7,164 nucleotides of DNA from Acidobacteriota bacterium (GCA_003222555.1 QHWL01000028.1:579-7742); one strand, 5' to 3'. Shown: positions 1 to 6,616, counted from the first letter of the stretch. The notes: generated by a model from the letters alone, not told the origin. A program made the numbers and translations.

Positions 1-335
1 CGAATCTGCGGCGAGGCCACGAGCTCGGCCGCCTCCATCAACAACCCGAACTTGTCCCGGACCAACGGATGGCGGACGATTTCGGTGAGCGTCGTGGCGG
101 CGCCGATCTCCAGGCCACCGTTCAGCTCCTTGATTCCGCGCAGAACCTGGACCTGGCTCAGATCGACCACGACGCGCGGGCGTTTGATTGGATCCTTCAG
201 CCAGTCGAAGGAATCCAGCCCGCCCGCCATGACCCAGGCGTCCGAACCGTACCGATTCAGTATTGTCAACGCATCGCTGATGCTCGCCGGCTGAAAGAGC
301 TCGAATGCCGGCATGACGTCGTGAATCACGGCCAT
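1..335 (-). CDS. FAD-binding subunit of a molybdenum hydroxylase (CoxM/XdhB-like), 3' part cut off by window edge
   Basis: This is the N-terminal 111 residues of the flavin subunit of a xanthine dehydrogenase/CO dehydrogenase-family enzyme; the rest lies beyond base 1. In this family the subunit binds FAD and takes electrons from the [2Fe-2S] clusters. Visible evidence is the PCMH-type FAD-binding fold: an AGG loop at residues 37-39 (MAGGLDSFDWLKD), a VVDLS strand at 56-60, EIGAATTLTEI at 76-86, and VASPQI at 106-111, which normally leads into the second FAD loop (RN-x-GTIGGN, outside the window). The usual AGGTDL is here AGGLDS. The start is ATG at 335, backed by AAGGAG seven bases upstream. 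It begins 23 bases after the large-subunit stop on the same strand, so it is the third gene of the operon. No signal peptide is seen, so export would depend on the FeS subunit. The family call is firm; the exact substrate is unknown. Confidence 0.9.
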   Translation of the reverse strand, partial: MAVIHDVMPAFELFQPASISDALTILNRYGSDAWVMAGGLDSFDWLKDPIKRPRVVVDLSQVQVLRGIKELNGGLEIGAATTLTEIVRHPLVRDKFGLLMEAAELVASPQI

Positions 336-342
336 GATGTCT

Positions 343-348
343 CTCCTT
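343..348 (-). promoter_or_regulatory. Ribosome binding site of the FAD subunit gene
   Basis: AAGGAG on the minus strand ends seven bases before the ATG at 335. It is the best Shine-Dalgarno match in the window, sits in the 23-base gap after the large-subunit stop codon, and fixes the start of the FAD subunit. Confidence 0.8.
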
Positions 349-358
349 GTGGCCTAGC

Positions 359-2869
359 CTAGATATGGGCCGTGAGCGGGTCGGTGGTTGGCCGGCCCGC
401 TTCAAGCGCAGTCAGAATCATGTCGAGTGTCACAGGGGCCCGCCGATATATTTCGTCGCCAAGCGCATCGCTGATGGCGTTCAGGACGGCGCAGCAGCCG
501 GCGCCGACCGGCGGTTCGCCGATGCCGCGCGCGCCGACAGGCGTTTCTGGATCCGGCAGATCCACCGAGGCCCACTGCATGTGCGCCGGCGCGTCGAGAA
601 TCGTCGGCGGCCGGTTGTGATGGAATCGCTTCGCCAGCGCGACGCCGTAGTGCTGGTCGTACACCCACTTTTGGCCGATCGCATGGCCGATGCCCAGCAT
701 CGAGCGGCCGAGAATCTGGCCGCCGACATTGCGCGGATGGATCACGGTGCCGACGTCCGCGACGGCCAGATAGTCCAGGATGTGGAACTTGCCGGTCTCG
801 ACGTCGATTTCGACTTCGGCAAACCCCGCGACGAAGGAACGCGACTGGCCGTCGTGCGGGTAGTTGTCCTTGCCCACGCCCATCAGACCCTGCCCCGCGA
901 GCGCCGTCGCGGAGGCTGTGGTGAACTTGTTGATCTCTTTAGGCAGCGCATGACCATCGTACGCGCCGCCGAGATCGATCGCGCGCTGAGCCGCGTGGGC
1001 CAAGGTCATTCCGCCACCGCCGCCTTTGCGGAAGACGCGCTCGTTGGCCACCTCGTAATCGTCGGGTTTGCCTCCGAGATCTTTCGCGGCGATTTCCTGC
1101 AGCTTCTTCTTCGCGTCCATTCCCGCCGCATGTGCCGCGCGCGTCATCGCGTGGATCGTCTGGCTGCCGCCGCTGTTGCAGGTCCACGGCAGATTCTTCG
1201 CCGTGTTTCCCCAAGCGACCTCGACCTTCTCCCACGGCACGCCGACCAGTTCGGCCGACACGCGGTGGCAGTCGCTGACCGACCCGGTGCCATGATTACC
1301 GATTCCCGACTGGATATAGAGCCGGCCGTCGGGTTTGATCACGATGAGGCCGTCGTACCCGACCGAACCGGCGCTATAGGTACTCACGGCCACGCCGACG
1401 CCGCGCACCTTCGACCCCACCCGCTTGCCGCTCTGAGCTTTCCGCTCGTCCCACTTGAACAGAGCGGCGCCCTTGTCCAGCGCCTCCTTGACGAATGCGC
1501 TGGTGACGTATTGCCTCACGGCCCTCGGACCCGCCGGCGGTCCGAACAGGGCTTTTCCGACCGGCGCATTGATGCGGCGAATCGCCACTTGATCGATCCC
1601 GAGCTTGCGCGCCGCCTTCGCGATCACCGGCTCCATGAGCGCGACTGCCTGCAAGCCACCCGGTTGGCTCTGTGGGCCTCGCGGTGGCGTGTTCGTGAGG
1701 ACCGAGACGCCGCGAAAGCGCATCGCCAAGGGCTGATACATCAGCGAGGCAATGATGCCCGTGTTTGCCGTATCGCCCTGGCGTTCGTACGGACCGTTGT
1801 CGCCGATCGAGAACATGTCGAGGGCCGTGATGCGACCTTCTTTCGAAAAACCGACTCTCATCCGGCCGCGCACGCCGGGACGCCCGCGGCCGATGTAATG
1901 CTCTTCCTCGCGGCTCACCCGCATCATCACCGGCGCATTCGCTTTCTTCGAGAGGAGCACAGGGATGACCAGCGAGATCGCGCCCGTGATCTTGCTGCCG
2001 AACCCCCCGCCGGTGTATTCGCTGATGACGACGACGTTCGCGGGATCGATGCCGACCCACCTGGCCACCCCGAGGACGGTTTGGGCCGTGCTCTGAGTGC
2101 CCGTGTGCACGTAGACCTTGCCGTTCTGCCAGTACGCCATCACCGTCCGGGTCTCCAGCGTCTGATGGCTGGTGTCTGGCGTGACGAACGTTTCGTCGAG
2201 AACGAGCGCCGCATCCTTGAAGCCCGCGTCGAGGTCGCCGTACGACCACTTCTCGGGCGCCTCGCCCATCGGCAAACGGCCGTCCTTGACCTCAGCAAAC
2301 TCCGCTTCGGTCCATTTCAGATCACGGATCTCGGGACGCGGTGGACTTTGCCCTCGACCTCCGCCGCCCGCTGGCGCTGGGGCCGGGGCCGGTATGTTCC
2401 AGTAGTTGCCCTTGGTCCTGGCATTGGCGCCGCCGGGACGGAGGCTCACCAACGGATCCACAACGAAGGGCAGCGGCTGAAACTCGATCACGATTTTTTC
2501 AATCGCGTCGGCGGCGGTGAGCTCGTCGACCGCGGCGACAGCCAGGATCGGCTGGCCTTGATACACCGGCTCGTTCGTGAGCGCCACTTCTCCGTCGATA
2601 TTTGCGAGGATGAGCTGTCCGTTGTCATTCACGGCGTCAGCGGGGGCAGGAAGATCGTCGGCGGTCAGAATCGCCTTGACGCCGGGCATCGCCGTCGCGG
2701 CGCTCAGGTCGAGGCGCGTCACGCGCGCGTGCGGCAGAGGGCTCAGCAAGAGCTTGGCGAAGATCATCCCCTCCGCGCGAAAGTCTTCGGCGTACTTCGC
2801 CTTCCCTGTGACCTTCGCGACCAGATCGGGAGTAACGTAGTTTTGTCCGACGAGCTTGTGTTCAGCCAT
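359..2869 (-). CDS. Molybdopterin-binding large subunit of a xanthine dehydrogenase/aldehyde oxidase-family enzyme
   Basis: This is the catalytic subunit (836 residues from MAEHKLV) that carries the molybdenum cofactor and hydroxylates an organic substrate using water. The alpha/beta hammerhead domain spans about residues 17-140 (SPLPHARV at 43-50, MPGVKAILTADDLP at 61-74). The cofactor-binding domains span about 205-815. Signatures are TGTQ at 256-259, the GGGFGSK cofactor loop at 287-293, and RGIGEPPVG at 781-789, where E785 fits the catalytic base. A Pro/Ala/Gly-rich insert lies at about 157-180. The active-site loop reads TPPRGPQSQPG (394-404) with no cysteine, so it is not a form I CO dehydrogenase, which has AYRCSFR. 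The GQG motif of many relatives is GNHGTGS here (524-530). The gene overlaps or abuts the FeS gene. An ATG at 2875 forms ATGA with the FeS stop, but GGAAGG is better spaced for 2869. No signal peptide is seen. Family certain, substrate unknown. Confidence 0.95.
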   Translation of the reverse strand: MAEHKLVGQNYVTPDLVAKVTGKAKYAEDFRAEGMIFAKLLLSPLPHARVTRLDLSAATAMPGVKAILTADDLPAPADAVNDNGQLILANIDGEVALTNEPVYQGQPILAVAAVDELTAADAIEKIVIEFQPLPFVVDPLVSLRPGGANARTKGNYWNIPAPAPAPAGGGGRGQSPPRPEIRDLKWTEAEFAEVKDGRLPMGEAPEKWSYGDLDAGFKDAALVLDETFVTPDTSHQTLETRTVMAYWQNGKVYVHTGTQSTAQTVLGVARWVGIDPANVVVISEYTGGGFGSKITGAISLVIPVLLSKKANAPVMMRVSREEEHYIGRGRPGVRGRMRVGFSKEGRITALDMFSIGDNGPYERQGDTANTGIIASLMYQPLAMRFRGVSVLTNTPPRGPQSQPGGLQAVALMEPVIAKAARKLGIDQVAIRRINAPVGKALFGPPAGPRAVRQYVTSAFVKEALDKGAALFKWDERKAQSGKRVGSKVRGVGVAVSTYSAGSVGYDGLIVIKPDGRLYIQSGIGNHGTGSVSDCHRVSAELVGVPWEKVEVAWGNTAKNLPWTCNSGGSQTIHAMTRAAHAAGMDAKKKLQEIAAKDLGGKPDDYEVANERVFRKGGGGGMTLAHAAQRAIDLGGAYDGHALPKEINKFTTASATALAGQGLMGVGKDNYPHDGQSRSFVAGFAEVEIDVETGKFHILDYLAVADVGTVIHPRNVGGQILGRSMLGIGHAIGQKWVYDQHYGVALAKRFHHNRPPTILDAPAHMQWASVDLPDPETPVGARGIGEPPVGAGCCAVLNAISDALGDEIYRRAPVTLDMILTALEAGRPTTDPLTAHI

Positions 2870-2871
2870 GA

Positions 2872-3504
2872 TCATGCCTTCCGTAAGTTCTCGGCACCGC
2901 GCATCATCGCGGTGAGAATCTTGTCGTAGTCCTGACACCGACAGAGGTTGCCGGAAATCCCATGGGCGAGTTCGGGACGGGTCGGATTCGGGTTCGTCTT
3001 GAGATAGCCCACCGTGGCCATGATGAACCCCGACATGCAGAACGCGCACTGGAAGCCCTGCTCATCGATCACGCCTTGCTGCACCGGATGCAACGTGCCG
3101 TCGGCGGCCGCAAGTCCCTCGACGGTGACAATCTTCTTCCCGCGCACCGTGTGTGTGAGGACCGAGCAGGAGTAGTGCGGCACATCGTCGACCAGGACGG
3201 TGCAGGCGCCGCACTCCGACCGGTCGCACCCCAACTTGGTGCCGGTGAGTCCCAGCTTGTAGCGCAGCGTCATGGCAAGCGTTTCCTGCTTCAGCACGTC
3301 GACGCGCCGATCCTGGCCGTTGACATTCAGCGTGATCAGGCGCTCAACGCTTCCAGGCGCCGAAGGCTGCTGGCCGAGAAGCGCCGACGAGCGCCACAAA
3401 TAGCCCGCCGACGACACCGCCGCTCCTGAGGCGACCACACCCTTGATGAAATTTCGTCTTGAAACGTTTTTGGGAGTGTCTTCTGTCATCGTCTTCTTTT
3501 CCAT
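2872..3504 (-). CDS. Tat-exported [2Fe-2S] subunit of the molybdenum hydroxylase
   Basis: This 210-residue small subunit carries the two [2Fe-2S] clusters that pass electrons from the molybdenum site to FAD or an outside acceptor. A twin-arginine signal is visible: SRRNFIK at residues 15-21, then a hydrophobic stretch (VVASGAAVSSAGYLW, 23-37). The plant-ferredoxin-type cluster is held by C93, C98, C101 and C113 (CDRSECGAC). The second, helical-domain cluster is held by C153, C156, C188 and C190 (CAFC, CRC). All eight cysteines are present. The mature part, about 160 residues, is normal for the family. ATG at 3504 is preferred because AGGTGG lies seven bases upstream; an internal ATG at 3489 would also keep the Tat motif. 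It is the first gene of the operon, and its stop overlaps the alternative large-subunit ATG. Only this subunit has a signal, which fits piggy-back export of the folded complex, as known for E. coli PaoABC. Confidence 0.95.
   Translation of the reverse strand: MEKKTMTEDTPKNVSRRNFIKGVVASGAAVSSAGYLWRSSALLGQQPSAPGSVERLITLNVNGQDRRVDVLKQETLAMTLRYKLGLTGTKLGCDRSECGACTVLVDDVPHYSCSVLTHTVRGKKIVTVEGLAAADGTLHPVQQGVIDEQGFQCAFCMSGFIMATVGYLKTNPNPTRPELAHGISGNLCRCQDYDKILTAMMRGAENLRKA
2877..2882 (-). promoter_or_regulatory. Ribosome binding site of the large subunit, inside the FeS gene end
   Basis: GGAAGG on the minus strand lies within the last codons of the FeS subunit gene. It is seven bases from the ATG at 2869 but only one base from the ATG at 2875, so it favours 2869 as the start. 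Translation of the two subunits is probably coupled. Confidence 0.6.
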
Positions 3505-3672
3505 GAGCAGGCCACCTATCGTGACTGTCCGAAAAGTAACGGAATGCGCTAACAGAAGATAACGCCAACCTGCCAGAAGCGCAAGTCTTCAACGTGGACC
3601 TGGTTCCCGGGCTCATCAACATTTTGACCGGCCCGCGGGTGGCGCGAAACCGGCGATGTTTAGAAGCGCTAA
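3505..3672. promoter_or_regulatory. Divergent intergenic region, probable promoters of the hydroxylase operon and the lipoprotein gene
   Basis: These 168 bases separate divergently read genes, so both promoters should lie here. This is inferred from layout: no convincing -35/-10 pair was found on either strand. TTGACC at 3628-3633 on the plus strand resembles a -35 box but has no -10 box at the right distance. The octamer AGAAGCGC occurs twice (3575-3582 and 3662-3669), and a five-base inverted repeat TTTAG/CTAAA (3659-3673) touches the lipoprotein start. No small gene is apparent. Confidence 0.4.
3512..3517 (-). promoter_or_regulatory. Ribosome binding site of the FeS subunit gene
   Basis: AGGTGG on the minus strand is seven bases from the ATG at 3504. 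It is one mismatch from the AGGAGG consensus and supports 3504 over the internal ATG at 3489. Confidence 0.55.
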
Positions 3673-4155
3673 ATGCCTCATACTACAATGCTTGCCGTGG
3701 TGAATTGGCTGCTAGGACGCTGCAGCGTAAGGCAACGCGCGATCGTTGTACCCGTTGCGGCTGCGCTGCTAGCGGGCGCCTGCGGGACGCCGCCAGCCAA
3801 ACGCGCTTCGAAGGAAGTCGTGATCTGGAAAAGCCTCGGCGCGTGGTCCGGCCGCGGGAACGCTCAGACAGAATCGTTTCTGGGCCTGACCGGCGCGCTG
3901 CGGATGCACTGGCAGACCAAGAACGAAGCCCCCAAGGGGACGGGGACGTTCCGGCTGATTCTTCAGAGCGCGATCAGCGGCCGTGCCCTGCAGGAGACGG
4001 TAGACGAAAAGGGCCTCGGGGAGGGCACGGCTTACGTTGCTGAGGACCCGCGCGTCTTCTATATATTGGTGGAATCGGCGAACCTCGACTGGTCGTTCAC
4101 GGTCGAAGAGGCGCTCTTCGGGAGCCAAGCTGAGAATCCCCAAGAAGCGCACTGA
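3673..4155 (+). CDS. Small exported protein of unknown function, probable lipoprotein
   Basis: This 160-residue protein was not assigned a function. Its N-terminus looks like an export signal: arginines at 16, 20 and 22, a hydrophobic run (AIVVPVAAALLAGA, about 23-36), then C37 in LLAGAC. That is an imperfect lipobox, with Ala rather than Leu at -3, so lipid anchoring is likely but not certain. The mature part (about 120 residues) has regular alternating hydrophobic patterns suggesting a beta-rich fold: WSGRGNAQTESF (58-69), GALRMHW (74-80), GTFRLILQSAISGR (91-104), TAYVAEDPRVFYILVES (119-135) and LDWSFTVEE (138-146). It may bind a ligand or other periplasmic partner, but nothing shows this. 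The start is ATG at 3673 with a weak AGAAG six bases upstream; ATG at 3688 is the alternative. It ends 22 bases from the converging cytochrome gene and opposes both neighbours. The export signal and lack of overlap support a real gene. Confidence 0.75.
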   Translation: MPHTTMLAVVNWLLGRCSVRQRAIVVPVAAALLAGACGTPPAKRASKEVVIWKSLGAWSGRGNAQTESFLGLTGALRMHWQTKNEAPKGTGTFRLILQSAISGRALQETVDEKGLGEGTAYVAEDPRVFYILVESANLDWSFTVEEALFGSQAENPQEAH

Positions 4156-4177
4156 ATTGAACCCGTCCGCCTCCTGT

Positions 4178-5140
4178 TCACTGCGATGGAAGCGACCCCA
4201 GGTAGGCCGAGATCGAGATGATGTCGTCCTCGGAAAGCTTGGAAACTGGTTTCTTCATCAGTGCGGCGTTGGCGCCGGCGCTCGTTCCGTTCTGCAATGT
4301 GATGAGCTGCCGCGCGATGTAGACCGGCTGCAGGCCGGCGATGCGCGGCACCTCGCCGAGGCCGGTCAGCGCATCGCCGTGACAGATGGCGCACTGGATG
4401 GTCTTCCCCGAGCCGCCGGTCTCCACAAGCGCCTTGCCTCGCGCGATGCTTCCAGGCGGGACGTACGCAATGAACGCCGAATGCGGATCACGAATCGTCG
4501 TGCGCATAGGGTCTTCGGGGATCTCGATGATGCGACGACCGATCGGCTCCGTGCCGCCGTCCTGTAAAATCCTGCGGTGGCGTGCATCGGCGCTCACGTA
4601 CGTCTTCGGGGGTGTCGCGGTCTCGATCACCTTGACGAACGGCGTCGGTTTGATCGCAGCGAAATACTCCGCCGCCTGCCGCACGTCTTCGTCAGACACG
4701 GCGCGCGCGATCGGTCCCATCCGCGCTTCCTCTTTCCGCGCGCCGCTCTTGAAGTAATTCATCTGCCGGATGATGTACTCGGCGGGCATCCCCGCGATGT
4801 CGGCGGATTCCGGATGCCCCTGCCCCGACATCAGGTGGCATGAGCCGCAGGCATTCGGCATCGGTCCCTTCACGCTTCGCGGCGCCGCCGGATGTTCGTC
4901 CGGGAACCAGTCGGGAGGATTCGCGTTGCCCGCGATCGCCGTCGCCTCGTACTCCTTGCTGCTGCCCGGTGCGCGGACGATGCGGGGGACGGCCGGCTCC
5001 GGCGGCTGCACCTTATCCGGGATGTTGTACGCCCAGGAAGGCAGGCCGTTGGGAACCGACTGCGGCACTTGCGGCCCTTGCGCTGCCGCGGCCACGGCCA
5101 ACAGTGAAACAAGCGGCAGAACTCTGATCCAGTTGCTCAT
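4178..5140 (-). CDS. Exported di-heme c-type cytochrome (cytochrome c4-like tandem class I domains)
   Basis: This 320-residue periplasmic electron carrier has two c-type heme sites, CGSCH at residues 98-102 and CAICH at 250-254. M141 and M295, in the segments after each heme site, are likely axial ligands. The start is ATG at 5140, giving a short signal peptide (WIRVLPLVSLLAVAAAAQG, 4-22). The frame is open further upstream to 5221, but that would bury the signal. The Shine-Dalgarno match is poor. About 75 residues precede the first heme and contain RAPGSSKEYEATAI (56-69) and PPDWFPDEHP (75-84). The linker between hemes holds RRIIEIPED and AYVPPGS. Each heme domain ends in a cytochrome c4-like helix (VSDEDVRQAAEYFA; LSEDDIISISAYL). 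It is on the same strand as the molybdenum hydroxylase operon but separated by an opposing gene. A role as its electron acceptor is inference from location and shared compartment. Confidence 0.93.
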   Translation of the reverse strand: MSNWIRVLPLVSLLAVAAAAQGPQVPQSVPNGLPSWAYNIPDKVQPPEPAVPRIVRAPGSSKEYEATAIAGNANPPDWFPDEHPAAPRSVKGPMPNACGSCHLMSGQGHPESADIAGMPAEYIIRQMNYFKSGARKEEARMGPIARAVSDEDVRQAAEYFAAIKPTPFVKVIETATPPKTYVSADARHRRILQDGGTEPIGRRIIEIPEDPMRTTIRDPHSAFIAYVPPGSIARGKALVETGGSGKTIQCAICHGDALTGLGEVPRIAGLQPVYIARQLITLQNGTSAGANAALMKKPVSKLSEDDIISISAYLGSLPSQ

Positions 5141-5284
5141 AAAGTCTCGTTCGGTGCTATTTGTTTGATTTATCGCCGCATAACGGTCGAATCGCTTTGT
5201 GGCATGTTGAAAGTAGCACAATTACAATGTCCTGTCTTCCCGCGAGAGGACCCGCTCACGGCTCGCGATGTTCCGGACACGACC
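5141..5284. promoter_or_regulatory. Divergent intergenic region between cytochrome c and symporter genes
   Basis: This 144-base spacer must carry promoters for both divergent genes. On the plus strand TACAAT (5223-5228) is a good -10-like hexamer about 57 bases before the symporter ATG. The nearest -35-like boxes are badly spaced: TTGTGG at 5197 (20-base spacer) and TTGAAA at 5207 (10-base spacer). The AT-rich stretch 5207-5230 stands out from the GC-rich surroundings. No clear minus-strand promoter was found. Confidence 0.4.
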
Positions 5285-6616
5285 ATGCCAATCGCCACGA
5301 CCTCCCCCCTCGCGCGCAACGACCAGCTTGATCTCGCCGACGTGCGCCGCCGAGTCACGGCGATCTTCATCGGGTCGGTCGGCAACTTGGTGGAGTGGTA
5401 CGACTTCTACACCTATGCGGCCTTCGCGCTCTATTTCGCCAGCTCGTTCTTCCCAGGCGACGATCCGGTCGTCCAGCAGCTGAATGCGGCCCTCTTGTTT
5501 GCGCTCGGGTTCATCGTGCGTCCCATCGGCGGCTGGCTGTTCGGCCACCTCGCCGATCACTACGGACGGCGCAACGCGCTCATGCTCTCCGTGCTCGTCA
5601 TGTGCTTCGGATCGCTGATGATCGCCGTCACACCCACGTATGGGTCCATTGGCATCGCCGCGCCCATCCTGCTTGGCTTCGCGCGCATGATTCAGGGTCT
5701 GAGCCTCGGTGGCGAGTACGGCACCAGCGCCACCTACCTCACCGAGGTGGCGGATGAAGCCCGTCGCGGCTTCTATTCGAGCTTCCAATACGTGACGCTG
5801 ATCGGCGGCCAGCTGTGCGCGATTCTGGTCTTGCTCATCCTGCAGCAGGTGTTCCTCACGCCCGCTCAATTGAAGGCGTGGGGTTGGCGCATCCCGTTCG
5901 TCGTCGGCGCCCTGCTGGCGCTCATCGCCTTGGTCATGCGGCGCAACTTGCACGAGACCGACGACTTCCTCGCCGCCAAGAAGAGGGTGATGCGGAGGGA
6001 GAGCTCCATCAAAGCGCTGATGAAGTACCCGCGCGAGGTTCTGTTGGTCGTGGGACTGACGATGGGCGGCACGACGGCCTTCTATACCTACACGACCTAC
6101 ATGCAGAAATTCCTCAAGCTGTCGGTTGGCCTCAATGACAATCAGACCACGCTGATAACGGCCGGGTCGCTCATCTTCGCGCTGTGCCTGCAGCCGACAT
6201 ATGGGGCGCTCTCAGACAGGATAGGCCGCAAGGCGCTGTTGATCTGGTTTGGCGTGATGGGCACACTCTTCACCATTCCGCTGCTCGATGCACTCCAGGC
6301 GACAAAGAGTGTGCTGGTTGCGTTCCTGCTGATCGCAGCGGCCTGGCTGATTGTGGCCGGATACACGTCGATCAACGCCGTGGTGAAAGCCGAACTGTTC
6401 CCCACGACGGTTCGCGCCACGGGCGTGGGCCTGCCGTACGCAGTGACGGTCTCAATTTTTGGCGGAACAGCGGAGTCGATTGCGCTCTGGTTCAAGTCAA
6501 TTGGGCATGAACGGTGGTTCTACTACTACCTGACCGGTTTGATCGCGATCTCGCTCATCATCTACGTGACCATGCGCGACACCAAGCGTCACTCCGCGAT
6601 GGGAAAGCATGAGTGA
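5285..6616 (+). CDS. kgtP: MFS metabolite:H+ symporter, KgtP (alpha-ketoglutarate permease)-like
   Basis: This inner-membrane proton symporter of the metabolite:H+ symporter family has 443 residues and about 12 membrane segments, close to E. coli KgtP (432). Recognisable KgtP-type segments are GNLVEWYDFYTY (33-44), FIVRPIGGWLFG (76-87), GLSLGGEYGTSATYL (138-152), GFYSSFQYVTLIGGQ (162-176), FYTYTTYMQKFL (266-277) and IFGGTAESIAL (391-401). MFS motif A occurs in both halves (GHLADHYGRR 87-96; GALSDRIGRK 307-316). These match my memory of E. coli KgtP closely, closer than ProP or ShiA, so a C4/C5 dicarboxylate or related acid is the likely substrate; this is not proven. ATG at 5285 was chosen because it gives the normal family N-terminus. 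The frame is open back to a TTG at 5165, with an ATG at 5204. No good Shine-Dalgarno precedes 5285. It diverges from the cytochrome gene and converges on the SRPBCC gene after 38 bases. Confidence 0.92.
   Translation: MPIATTSPLARNDQLDLADVRRRVTAIFIGSVGNLVEWYDFYTYAAFALYFASSFFPGDDPVVQQLNAALLFALGFIVRPIGGWLFGHLADHYGRRNALMLSVLVMCFGSLMIAVTPTYGSIGIAAPILLGFARMIQGLSLGGEYGTSATYLTEVADEARRGFYSSFQYVTLIGGQLCAILVLLILQQVFLTPAQLKAWGWRIPFVVGALLALIALVMRRNLHETDDFLAAKKRVMRRESSIKALMKYPREVLLVVGLTMGGTTAFYTYTTYMQKFLKLSVGLNDNQTTLITAGSLIFALCLQPTYGALSDRIGRKALLIWFGVMGTLFTIPLLDALQATKSVLVAFLLIAAAWLIVAGYTSINAVVKAELFPTTVRATGVGLPYAVTVSIFGGTAESIALWFKSIGHERWFYYYLTGLIAISLIIYVTMRDTKRHSAMGKHE

Noticed and set aside
52..362. Two small plus-strand open frames opposite the FAD subunit
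   Set aside because: No ribosome binding site or motif; the minus-strand frame has the FAD-binding signatures and a strong AAGGAG.
1374..2249. 291-codon minus-strand frame overlapping the large subunit in another frame
   Set aside because: Arg/Gly-rich low-complexity translation without motifs; it lies wholly inside the large-subunit gene.
359..2869. Reading the operon as a carbon monoxide dehydrogenase (coxSLM)
   Set aside because: The active-site loop lacks the AYRCSFR cysteine motif, and the FeS subunit has a Tat signal unlike cytoplasmic CoxS.
347..2929. Very long plus-strand open frame (860 codons) opposite the molybdenum-cofactor subunit
   Set aside because: Its translation is Arg/Ala/His/Asp-rich with no recognisable domain, while the minus strand encodes a clear family protein with conserved motifs. 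Long antisense frames are expected in GC-rich genes with strong third-position bias.
2962..3429. 155-codon plus-strand frame opposite the FeS subunit
   Set aside because: Shadow of a gene with all eight cluster cysteines on the minus strand.
4156..4177. Possible bidirectional terminator between the lipoprotein and cytochrome genes
   Set aside because: No stem-loop or T-run is visible in these 22 bases.
5165..5284. Longer N-terminus for the symporter starting at TTG 5165 or ATG 5204
   Set aside because: The extra 27-40 residues do not resemble the family and cover the AT-rich promoter-like region; ATG 5285 gives the normal length.
5222..5953. 243-codon minus-strand frame opposite the symporter gene
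   Set aside because: Composition is Glu/Arg/Asp-rich with no domain; the plus strand has the conserved transporter motifs.
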